From assembly GCA_013396655.1 (NCBI GenBank), contig WBMV01006646.1, positions 124,001 to 188,000 on the forward strand: DNA of 64,000 bases. Reading direction: 5' to 3'. A program made the translations under genes and the position numbers. Source of the stretch: Campylorhamphus procurvoides. Lineage: Eukaryota; Chordata; Aves; Passeriformes; Dendrocolaptidae. The first letter of the stretch is position 1. Each line of letters opens with the position of its first letter. Positions 23,248 through 35,100 of this stretch are shown piece after piece. The notes under the pieces are model-generated. The model ran no database searches, was not told the DNA's origin, and was given only the letters and a program-made list of their open reading frames with translations.

Positions 23248-26200
23248 TTTGAGAGGCAGCTCTGTATATCTATGGAGCAGCTGCCATGCATCAGGAGAGA
23301 TCCCACTTCCACTTTCCCTATTCTCAGAGAAAATAAGAAGAAACTTGGAAGTTTTTCTTTTAATCTGCACTTCCAAATGACTTCTGTATGTCACAAGACT
23401 TGCTTAAGGCAAATGTGGAGTTTGAGGTATTTACTCATTTCCAAGCAGGGATGTTAACTCTGTCTTCTTCATTGTTCCCACTGAAGTTGGAGAGATTGTT
23501 CATAATAAAAAGATTTGGCAGTTTCATGATTCACTAGGCTGGGTATCCAGCCAAGATATAATGATGGTTCATCAAGAGCTGTCAGCTTGCATTGCATGTA
23601 TTGGGGATTTCAGATGATAGAAGACAATCTGAGACCACAGACACTTAAAATAGTAAGAATTGGAGAACTGCTCCCGGAAGATACCATGAGAATAAAACAA
23701 CAAAGTGGTGAGCACCCCATAAGCCTGGAGGTCTCTGATTCACAATAAAATCTCCAAAAGGGCCCATATTCTGGAAGCTCAAAGTAGACACCAAGCACTT
23801 CACCCCGAGCTGCCTCATCATCATTAGAGAGGACACCAGGCAGTGAGTTTCCCTGTTTCTACTCACTGTTTTTAGGGGATTGCCAGATTAGAGTTGTGCA
23901 GTTGTTGTACGAAAAAGTATGATGAAGGAAATCTGGGAAAGCCTGGAATGCCAAGGGAAAATAATTTTCTTGCATCAGGCTAGTTCAGTCCCAATTTTAT
24001 TCCTCTCTCTTTAGATTCAGTTCATCTCTGCAGTCAACAAATTTCTCCTTGATGCTTGTGTTTTCTTCTGCTTCTTCCCAGATGCCTAGCTCAGGCAGGC
24101 TTGTCAGGCAAGCATGACTGAATCATACCATGAGTACAGGGGCTGTGTTCAAATGAGCAGTATGTCAAGAGCTGTGAGGAACTGAGAAGTGAGGTACTCA
24201 CACTATGGCCCAGTTGTAGCCCTGGACAGCAAAAAAAAAAAAAAAATCAGTCGCCATGTATTTTATTGTCATTATTTCATTTACTTAGTGCTAATTGGGC
24301 TGTTCCTAATGCATAGGTGGAACATGGCTTGCTGGCAGGGATCCTCTTTGGATCAGCTGCCCTTTTGCTTCTATGCAAAGTCCCTGCTGGGATACAAACC
24401 TGTCACTGGTAAAAAGGTGAGGATGAAAGAGCATACTCAGTGCTCAGAAATTCAGGGTGTATTGTCTTATGGGCTGTTTCTCAAAGATGGACAGGTTGCT
24501 AAACTTGAGACTCAGAAATGAGTGGCATATGACTAATTTTCTTTCTTAAAATCAAGAGCAATTCTTTCTAAGGTTGGAATATAATGTCTGTCTGAGGGGT
24601 AGCAAACCCTCAGATAGATTTGTTCATCCCAGACAGAGTGGGAGTGGCATCACAGAGCTATGTCTGCTGGTCCTCTCCATGTATGTTTGTACAATTTTCT
24701 TCATGTGTGCAGGATATTCAGCAGTAATGGTACAAAGAAACCACTTCATGCTCAAAAAGAAACAGCTCCCAACCCTGCACCCAAGCTGAAGCACGTAAGT
24801 TCTCTCTTGCCATGAGAGTGAGCTAAAAAAATGTATTTGTTTAGACTTTGCATGCTTTTAAAGGGCTTCTCACCTCATAATTAAATTTAGGAACCATGTT
24901 GTAGTTTCTTTCAGGATTTGTGTGGTGGATTCTGGAATTATTTATTTTGTCTTTTAAAACAAGAATTATCCATTCTTTTATTTGATTTCTTGCCAGTTTC
25001 CTTCAGTTTTATTTTTGATTCTTCTCCCTTGCAGAAGAAAAGCAATTGTATAAAACCCAAGGGTGGATTTTCTCACTTTTCCATTTCTGATTCCCTTGAA
25101 ATTTTCTTCATATGTTAAGAATCCTCAGTCCCTTATAATAAAAGAGAATAATAAATGCTGCAGACAGAACCACTCTGTCTGCATCAGCTCAATTCCTTTA
25201 TTATCTGTAGTTTATTGTGCATGACACTGCATGTCTGATCATGGATTCCTCAGACCGACAGACCTCCTGTTGAAATCAAAGGCAGTTTTGGCAGCAGCCA
25301 CGAGAGTGCACTGGCACAAAGTCACAGGTTATGCACTTCAGGGAAAATGTCATCACACTTTTGAGCAGAGAGGAGTAAGTTAAAAGGTGAAGGAAATGAT
25401 GGTTCCAGTATTAAATATATCACCTTTTTTTTTCTTTTTCAGTTTTGTTGACATGGCAAGTGCAAAGCTATAGTGTTTACATTAATCCCTGCTCTGGAGA
25501 AAGTCTGGAGTAGATATAAAAATGGTTGAGGAGACTGTGGGATGATGCTTTCCAGGATCAAATACTTTAATTATTTTTTTTAGTAACTTCTTTGCCATTT
25601 TTTTCCAACTAGGGTAATTGCTTTGGAAGCAATATAACTATATGCAAATTAATCTACAGTTAAAATGTAATGGTGAAATAGAAGAAGCTACTGATATTTT
25701 TTAAAATCAAATCAATTTAAGAGAAAGAGTTTTTATTATCTGCTTCCATTTATGATTGTGAAGAGCTGAACTAGCTAAGTAAGTTCTGGCTGAAAAGGCT
25801 CCCCTCTTGCAAATGTAATTAATTTGTTTCTTTCACACTTGCATCGTTGACTATAATATTAAGCAAGGCTACCAGTTCCTTTATGATCACCAAGAAGCTC
25901 CAAATGATCCACAGTTCAACATTGTCCCTGTGGCAAGGAGGACCAGGTCAAGTCCTCTGAAAATAGGATGTAGGGGAGTCCTTGCTAAAATTGGTCTTTC
26001 TGCATTTGGGAATTTCCAGACATTTTTTTAGAAGAGCTTGCAGTGACATCTGAAGGCCATACAGTAGAAACTCAGGGATCTGAAAATTCCTTTCTCTCTT
26101 TTCCTCTCTAGAAACGTGTTTTTCTCCTGAGGTGTGGAATCTATGTAAACATTTTTCAGAAAGGCAGAATTTGTAACCCACTTTAGTTAATGGGATGATA

Positions 26201-29200
26201 TATAAATGTTAGGAAATGGAGAGAGGGAAAGAGAAGGCTATCTGTAGAGTTCCAGCTTGAAGAACACGCAGGAAACCAAAAGATGACTAGCAATTTGTGT
26301 GCTGCTCTGTAAGCAAGCAGGCTTGGAGCATTTGCTGTGAGCACCATCTATTTTGTGTGCTTTTTGACGGAACATCCACAATTGCATAATCCATAGGGAG
26401 TTGCCTGCCCATAGGTACTTGTTCTTTGACAGATCTGTCACACTTCTCAGAAATCAAGATGCAAAATGCATCACTCAGGGACATGGTATATGTGTATCAG
26501 ATACTCTCTGGGGGATGAAGAGTCCATTAAACAGCAAGTGCTCAAAACTCATCCATATGAAGAATTCACATCTGTGACAGATAGAGTATGGACAGTACCC
26601 ATCGTCTAACAGGTGATCAGAGTCTAATGTGCTACTGAAGCACTATAAATATTAATTTTATTTCACCCTCTCAGAGATGTGGGTGAGCCAAGAGGGACAG
26701 GAACTGCTTATGCAGAACATGAGTGAGAGCAGCAGGATTCTGTTGTATGAGTGGGATCATGTCTCTGGGAAGCAATGGTGCTCCTAGCATTGGCAGTTTG
26801 AGGCAAGCATCCCATTTGCCTCCATGATACAGGGCTGAAAATGTGACCCTCATAATGAAGCTTATAACAGTGTCCTGTAAACTTTGGTACATAGTAGAAG
26901 AAGAGTGAATTAGTCATATGTAAATGGCTAGTGAATCTATAAGAAGTGAAAGCACAGAATTACTGGTCCTTAAAGAAGGTAGCCAAAATATGAAAACCAG
27001 TAATATAAGACAAGAATCACTTGACTAAAGTCTTGGAGAATTCTCTGTTATGACAAGTTCTCAGTTCTTCGCTCACTTGGAAGAATATGAGCAATTCACC
27101 TACTTCGGCCTGTCAGAGGAAAATGCCAGGCATTCTAGTATACCTTCTCCATTTCTCATTATGACTCCATTTGTAGATTCTTAATGACTTTCCTTAGACT
27201 ATGAAGACTGTTGGCAAAGATTGGATATTTGCATTGAGACCACATTTATAATGAAACAAGAGCTTCAGTATTGCGTTCATGGTTTGGTGTAGAATGCTCA
27301 ATTCAGGATCAAGTGTGAGGTTCCTGAAAACTAAGCAAAGTTTTGCAAAAAAACCCAAAACAAACCCAAACATCTTGGCTGAAGTTTTGGCTTTATGACA
27401 TGAAAAGCATGTAGAGGTTAGCCTAGATCCAAATCAAACTTCCATCTAAATTGAGAGGTATTTCAGATTTGTATTCTGGTCTACTTACACATGGTCTTTC
27501 TTTGTTCTAACTCATTTCTGTTACCTGTTTTGAGTGCTGCATGCTTTGCTGCTGTTCTAAGATGTCTGTTGGTGCTTTCAAGGCATGAGGTTGCCCTGAG
27601 TGTTACGCAGCTGCTTTCTGCACTGGTAAGTGCCATGGTGTAGTCACACACCTGCTGACCCCCTCTGAGAATCCAGCAGATGTCCTTTGGCAGCAGTGGC
27701 ACGTGACCTTGCACACAGCCATTCCTCAGCTGTCTCTGGGTTTGCAATGAGTGTTGGCAGGACTGAAATTAGCAGAGCTGATTTGGGCCCTGGACAACCT
27801 CATGCCCATACTCTGTTACTTCTTCACAGTGTCAATGAGTATTTGACTGGATTTACTGGGGGAAGAGTACTATGTGGATTTAGGCTTGGGATACTGCTAA
27901 ACTTTCCTGAGCTTGCTGAAAAGGTACCTCTGTGTGCATTTTCCAGACACCACCTCAAACTCATGGGACAAAGGTAAAATGTGTGTTAGTAAACTTTCTT
28001 AAAAAGCACCACACAGCCTGGTAAGTTTCTTTAACAGCAACAGCCATTGAAAAGTCATTTTGAAAAGTCATTTAAAAAAGTCTGCAATGTAGAAATGGAT
28101 TACCTAGGTTGTCTGTGGGTACCCTCTTTTATGCTGCAGCTGCTGAGTTCCACAATCCAAACACAATATTGCTGTGATACCTGTAAAGCTTTCATGCATA
28201 CTTATCTCCCCTTCACCTCTTACTCCTGTTGTCTGTGGTCCTTTTCCTTCCCTTCAGCTCATCTATTCTGGTTTCCTTTGCTCCACCAGAGAGTTCAGAA
28301 AGTAAATCAATTAAATTTCTTTCCTCTCAAGTCATGTCTCAAAACTCAGTCTTTACTTTTGAGGAAGTGAGTATTTCAGTTCTCCACGATAAGAGCTGAG
28401 GCGGTCAGAGAACCCCCTAACTCACCTTTACAGAAGGCAGGACAGTTCCAGTACTGCCCTGTGGATGAATCTCCACTTTGGAATGGAAACCCCTGAGCAA
28501 GGACAGGTTAGAAAGCCCATAGGACACAGCACAATCCTTTGCAGATGTAGCAGCTCGGTTTTGAAAGCAGTACAATCATGTTTGCTCACTTTTATCCCTC
28601 AGTTGATGAACTTGCCTTCGTAGGAGAAGCTGAAATCTTGTCAATGCAGAGGGAAGAGCTTTCGCATGCTATCTGCAGTCTGTAGAAAAAAAAGATTCAC
28701 CCTATTTCTTAATGATATTGCAGAGTATCCACACTCTTCTCTCTGAGTACAAGCACAACATCTGCACCCTCCCTTATCTTCTTCGAAAAGTCAACACTGT
28801 AAATCTGCATTACTCTCCCTACCTGACATAACCCTGACTAGGCCCTACAAAACTCTGTCCCTGTGAAGGCACCTAACCTCCTATTTGAGCAGAGGGTGGC
28901 AGAGAGAATGACCTACTCCTGAGAGAAAGGAGTCATGCCTGACAGGGTGCTCAGTGTCTGCAGCGATACCACACGCTAACAGCGCCAGGGCCTGCGGGAT
29001 GTCCTGTGTCGCTTTGTCTTGGGACACTGTGCTATATTGTGATGTGACGCTAGGTGGTGCGTTCGACAAATGATTGGAAAAGATTGATGTTCCCATGCTG
29101 AAAGCTTTTGGCTCAAGGCTGACCGTAACAATTCCATTTGCTGTGTAATCACAGTAAATCCTTTTCATAATTTTTCCCAAAGTTGACCCTTCTGTGCAAG

Positions 29201-29689
29201 AGTTGAGTTCCATACTTCCACAGCTGCCAAGGTGGCACTTTGAGACTCTGGCATTTATGCCTGTAGATTTGGGGGATTTTTCCTCCCTATCACAGATTAA
29301 GTTACAAGTCACTTAGAAAAACAACTTTAATGTCATCCTGTGTTTGAGGGGTGCTGGAGCTGGTATGTTAGAAAGTATCTGATATTCCTTTTTAACCTGC
29401 ATTTGCCGTATCCCATCAGTCTACATAATTAAATGGAACTGAAGACATGCACATACTAATTTATTTGCTGGAGAATAAATATTGGTTTATTTGCCCCATG
29501 GCCATTGACCTTTGCCATAGGGCAGTGCTTCTAATGAAGCTTTCCTACCCCTCCCGTATGGGACAGTGTGTACAGGCAGAGATTCTTGTGTTGTGGGATT
29601 TATGCCTGCCCTTCCCTTTGGGTGTGTGAATTTCACCGGTCTGTATTCAGGATTTGGGGCAGGGCAGTAGAGAGCACAGCAAGCAGCAC

Positions 29690-30013
29690 ACGCATTGTTG
29701 GGAACTGGCGGCACCTTTGCAAGGAGCTCAGGAGAGCTGTCGGGGCTGGAGGTGTGGGCTGCGGGTGTGCCCTCCGAGCTGAGGGCAGCAGACTGTCCTG
29801 CAGGCAGCAGTGCTAGAGCGAGTCCTGCCCGTCGGGGAATCTCTGGGACGCGGGCTGGGGCAGGAATCACTAGGTGGTGCTGTTACACGTCAATCTCACG
29901 GCTTCCCTTGGTATCCAGACATTTTCAGTCTTTGGAGAAATGGTTCTTGTTAGGCTTGGGTTTACAGTACCTCTCTGAAAAGCTGCTGAAATAGAGAGGA
30001 GGAGGAGGCAGCA
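29690..30013 (+). promoter_or_regulatory. GC-rich patch with downstream splice donor, candidate ZNF488 5' exon
   Basis: A local GC- and CpG-richer stretch (about 29,690-29,870) stands out in AT-rich surroundings 2 kb before the first ZNF488 coding exon. It is followed by a good plus-strand donor (CAGCA|GTAAGTG, GT at 30014-30015). Splicing from there to the acceptor at 31910-31911 would make a simple 5' untranslated exon. This is inference only. Confidence 0.25.
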
Positions 30014-31918
30014 GTAAGTGTCTGGGGCAGGAGTGTAGCTTCTTCAGACCCTCATATATGTGCTTCCTTCGTTCCGATGGCCCTGGATTTCTGTTTCCCC
30101 TAGATTGACAGCAGTGCACCAAGGTAGACACTATCTTGGTTTATGTGAAGAATTCAGACGAATTTCACAGAAAGGGAAATCTTAGTAGGAGGTGTTGCCT
30201 TCTAGAGTCATAAGTGGATAAGTAATTGGTTAGGAAATTCCAGATTGTGAATTCTTTAGAAAAGAAACTGGATCAAGTTACAATTTATTTCTAAACTTAT
30301 TTAGAAAGACTTTTAAGCGTTTTAGATATCAAATTTAATTCCTGATTGGTTTGAAACTTTTATTTTCAGTATTATTTAAAACAAATATGACTTGACTGTT
30401 TCCATTCATTGGTAGATTTTAAATGGAAACAACGTACATATAAATACATTGTATCAATTTAGGTGGATTCCATATATTCCACAAATGTACACATATATCC
30501 CATCATTCTTTTCTCACACCAGTAATAACTTTAGGAAATGACTGGGAAACCAGGCAATGAAACTCATCATTAACAGAAAGCAGAGGTCCAGTCTACCCTC
30601 TTTGCAACTAATCTCTGTCAAGCCATCCAACCTTTTTTTGCCTATTACACCCCACTCTTTGCCTTAGTCACCTGGTTTAGGCCTTCATCCTTCCTATGTT
30701 TACTACATACTGAATATATGACCATGTATTTTAGTATTTTAGGCTAGGGTGCTGTTCCTCTGCCTACAAGGAAGAAATTATACTGAATTAACTATACTGA
30801 ATGAGAAGTTGATTTAGTTAAAGCAGTGCAATTCTCTTGAGCACTTTATAGCACTTTAGTTTAAGTCATGAGTCAGTGAGTAACAAATCAATTCCGTTGT
30901 CAGAGAGTGAGAAAGATTAGACTAGATCTTCAGCCCTTCTATCTCAGTATTTATTAGGCTAAGGCCTCTTCAGGGCTTGTTGCTGTTCTCTTTAATTTTC
31001 TCTGCCTAATGGACCTGATCCAGCTCTTGATGGCATAAATGAGTGGTTTTCCATGACCTCCAGCTGGGAACTGGAGATGGCAATATCTTTATTAAAAACC
31101 TAGAGAAGCTTAGAATGACAGATAACTCAAACCTGTCTTCTCACTGCAGAATCGCTTCTGCACTGAAAAATATATTATTCCACATTCAGGGCAGGAAAAT
31201 TCATCCTCTGAAGACAGCAATCTCTACTAACACTGTGCTATGAGTATTGCTATGCAAAGAGTCATAATCTAATTTGATTTTGTCAACAACAGCTGATAAC
31301 ATACATTTTGAGATGGAATGAAAATAATGCTTTTCAGCAACCTCCACAAATTTTGTACATTCAGGTTGGATAGATTTGGGACTCAGGTTATTCCTTGTTT
31401 TTTGTCAGCTTAACCAGAAACTATACTGATGTCACACTTCAATAAAAAAAGCACAGCTTTTTCAAAGTGTGTTTAAAAAAATGCTTACTTTTTTTTTTTT
31501 TGCTGTTCTCCTTCTCTACCTTTCTGCATGCTTCTACAAACTATTGATAATAAATAAGAAGGATATCTGAGAATATGCTGAATGAGAATATGCCAAGTTC
31601 TATTTCCTGGAAATTTTGCTTACTGTTTCCAAAGGTGCAGGCTGTAGAGAGCAGCAGTTGAACTCTTGGAGTGTCTGCCTGTTCCAGGAAGAGTAACACA
31701 CTTGTTTACAAACCTAAGATTTTGGTTTAGTGCAAAGTAATCTTTCTCTTTCTGAACTGAATGTTATAAAGCTGTAAATTCTGTAATCAACAATGTCCTG
31801 GCATGGTCTTGCAATTCACCTACAGCTCCTGGAAGTTTTTGTATTGTAAGTAGTGATGCCCCCTTCTACTTCCATCCCTATTCCAAATGCAATTTGTTGT
31901 GTATTTTACAGGTTTATA

Positions 31919-32134
31919 ATGGAACTTACATCTTTGCCTAAATTCTTTTGGACAAGTGACAACAAGCTTCTGCATCACCATTTTCCGGATGTATTGGCTA
32001 CTGTTCATACCACACAAGACATTCCTGAAGAAGTTGTTTTTGGACCATGCATGCTCCAGAACACCCTGCTGGACGCTGTAGCTTTTATTGCTCTCAAGTG
32101 TTCCGATAGACGGAACATCCACTATGTATTTAAG
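31919..32134 (+). CDS. ZNF488: ZNF488 coding exon A: start codon and first half of PR domain
   Basis: The acceptor TTTTACAG lies at 31904-31911 and the donor AAG|GTATGA at 32135. The first ATG, seven bases after the acceptor, has A at -3 and G at +4 (strong context) and aligns with the PRDM8 start. The exon gives 72 codons ending NIHYVFK, where PRDM8 has a matching YIF/R junction, phase 0. The 5' untranslated exon or exons upstream are not identified. Confidence 0.88.
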
Positions 32135-35100
32135 GTATGAGAAAACATTGTTCAATGTTAGTCATATCAAAAAGAGTTACATCATCCCTAAGAAGGTAAC
32201 TTTGCAAGAGGTAGGTTCAGCATGAGTAACAGCACCTTCAAAGGGGAGAAGAAGTCAATGCATTTCTGATTTATGAGGTGTAGACAGGAGGGACCTCAGT
32301 GAAAACTGTTTCCTTTGCAGGAAGAATGCAAAGTTTCACTTTTATGCTGGCAACTGATGATTGGCTTCAGCACTGATGTGGAACAGGAGGGACGAGGGAC
32401 ACATAGTTTAGAAACCTCACACTCAGGTCTTGTCCTTACAAAGGATATTCATCAAAGGAGGTGTGACATCCTTGTAAGAACAGAGAGAGAAGACTGTGGC
32501 ATCGCACTGATTCGTGCAAGTGGTACATTCGTAGCATTTATTGACAGATCTGACCAAGTGCTAATAGAGTTTTCTCAGTTATCTATAAAAGTGAAGTCAT
32601 TATGGCAGTCAGGCAACTAGTCCACACAATCTTCAGGCAGCAACAACTTATTGCTATTAGTACCTGGACCTCCTAAAGTTACCTTAGATAAGTATGACTG
32701 GTTTACAGGTACATTTTTCAATCACTGTAGAGAAGGCAGAAACCCCAGGACTGTGATGGACTGTTAACTCTATCACTCTAGTTCCCAAAATGTTTTTTAT
32801 TCCATAGCCACTGTTTATCATAACATTTTTATTTGAGCAATGCATATTTCTCATGTTGGCCTGTTTCTGTGGCTTTCTGGGTCTTGGAGTGCCTTTCAGT
32901 CACCACTGGTGTAGATGAAGACAGAGAGGTAGTGTTTTACTATGTGAGGAAAGCCAATTTCCCACATTCTATGGCATGGATGGATCTGGGAGAGATCCAG
33001 GTTTGCTTAAGATTTCTGTGCTCTGGAGGAGAGAAATTCCAGGGTGTATGTGTATTATGGAAGATACGGTTGTTGGGAGGTACCTGTTTTACATTTCTGC
33101 TTTAAACGAAGAAAGAGAGTAAGAGGCTTCAGGGTTTATCTGACTGTTTTGAGTCTCTGGCAGAAGGTTGCTGTCTCGGACAGGAGATCGACAAACTCTT
33201 TGGTGAGAAACCTGTCCTGAAATGAGGCTTTATTTGTGGAATATGTTGGTATTTCTCCTGGGAGTTTTGAATTACTGTAGACTGAAGAAAGAGCCTCAGA
33301 GGATTTCTACACTGGAAGAGCCCTCCAGAGTGATGGCTTTAGTGTTTTTCTACACTTGAGCTAAGTAATTACTATGCAGCAATGAAATTGGACTCCTGAG
33401 TTGGCTCAGATCTCTGCCTTTTGGCAGTAAATACATGGAATTCTGTGCAAGTAGCTGTTTCAGATGCAATCATTAGTCCCATATCCTGTTAACTACTCAA
33501 AAGTAAACCTTCCAGAAATCAGGAACTACTGTTAATCTCCTAACTCTGTATGTAGTCAATTAATTAACAATTCTGTTATGATACTTTTGGTTATCATGGC
33601 ACTGAAATGCAGAACAAGAAATGGGGTTTGCTCTGCTGGCTATAGTACAAGCAGAATACATACAGGAATAATTTGGCAAGAATTTGGGGAATATTATTTC
33701 TAACAATGGTTTCCTCATCTTGGTCTTTTTTGTTCAGACCGAAAGGGAGCTCCATGGTTTTTCTCTCATCCTCCTGGAGAACTTAATTTGAGCTCCTTGG
33801 CCAGATTTATATGCTTGGGCAAAGAAAATGCCTTGGCAACCATTGGCACAGGTAGTTAGTTCTTTCCAGCTGAGCTCCTCTACCCCTTACAGCTTTCTCT
33901 GGGTTTCAAGGAAGAGTCTTATTCTCGCCTTTCTCCTCCAGCCTCTCCCAAGGAAGCCACATTGCTCCATAGCCCAGATATGATTGAGCCTGCTGGGCTG
34001 TGGAGCCCTTACCTCATATATGGGTGCAAAGGATTCATCTGAGGGATTGCCATCTCCATAAGAGGGTGGACTTGCTGGGTTTATAGTACCCCCTAAACAC
34101 ATGGAAAAACTAAAGCTGATGCATGCTTCTAGTTGGCAGCACCCAGATCTTATGTCTGGTACCTCTACACACCTTCTTTAAGTTCACTCAGCTCTTTCCC
34201 TGAGTCCTGGTTCCTGGAGGAGCTGTGCTCCCTTTGACTTTGCTCAGAGCACTGGGTGGCTGTTTGGTATTTCTGAAACACAACAACTAAAATATGACAG
34301 CCTCTGTCATAGATATTAGTTACAAGCACTGTGTATGTGTGGGTGTTCTTGTGTCACTGTCAGACATTTGTATTTCTCAATCATTATTAATTGCCATGGC
34401 ATTTAGAGAGAACCAGTTACAGGGCGTGCAAATTTATTTTCTCCCTTCTGCTAATGGTCCCTTAATGTTTCATTCTTGTATCCAAGCTACTAACGTGATC
34501 ATACTTTTCATGGTAGGTAATAGTCAGTTAAAACCAGAGAAACAATTAGCCAAATACTGTTTTTGATACCAACACCAATGAATGGCTACCCTGCAATTAG
34601 TGGAAAACAAAGAGCTCTACATTGCTTGGGGTGAAATTTAGATCATACTTGTCATTAGACATTTTTCATTTTCAAACTTCTTCCTTTCTAAACAATGACT
34701 TAGTGCTTCAAAAATTAGTTGAAGCTTTTTATGCATGTAAATGCTGCCCTTGATCGCCTTGTGTTTCAGCCTTCAGGCTATGAAAATCTTCCTCATCTTT
34801 CAAATACTGCAGAGGACACAGATCTGCTGTGGTAAACACCAAGGAAAAAGACCTATAAAGTAATAAATCCTTCCCTATTCAGTGTAATAAAGTAACTAAG
34901 ATGGGAGTCATACACTGGAAGAGGAAGACAAAGTCAAATGTTTTGTAGTTTTATTATGTCCAGAGCATGTTCAACCTGTGACTAAATGACTCAGGAGTTC
35001 TGTGGAAGAAATATTATATATGTGACTGAGGACTATATTGTAATATACACACAGAATGGAAATTTAATTTGAGCAGTAGACTTAGTGTTATTTTTTAAAA

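Larger units (their letters stand above)
19830..31911. other. Non-coding 5' flank or 5' intron of ZNF488
   Basis: Twelve kilobases have no supportable coding exon. The first 1.5 kb is extremely AT-rich. The rest holds a CR1 fragment (about 23.06-23.25 kb), homopolymer runs (A at about 24.23 kb, T at about 31.49 kb) and a GC-rich patch near 29.7 kb. If ZNF488 starts in the CpG block near 19.2-19.7 kb, this is its first intron. Confidence 0.55.

Noticed and set aside
28881..29312. Minus-strand 143-residue open frame, the longest outside the GC-rich zone apart from exons and their antisense shadows
   Set aside because: The composition looks protein-like in places, but I recognise no family, signal or splice context. 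One frame of this length is expected by chance in 64 kb. A protein search or RNA evidence would be needed to revive it.
32315..32620. Plus-strand 101-residue open frame just after the first PR-domain exon
   Set aside because: It is not in frame with any valid ZNF488 splice and matches nothing in PRDM8. It is intronic.
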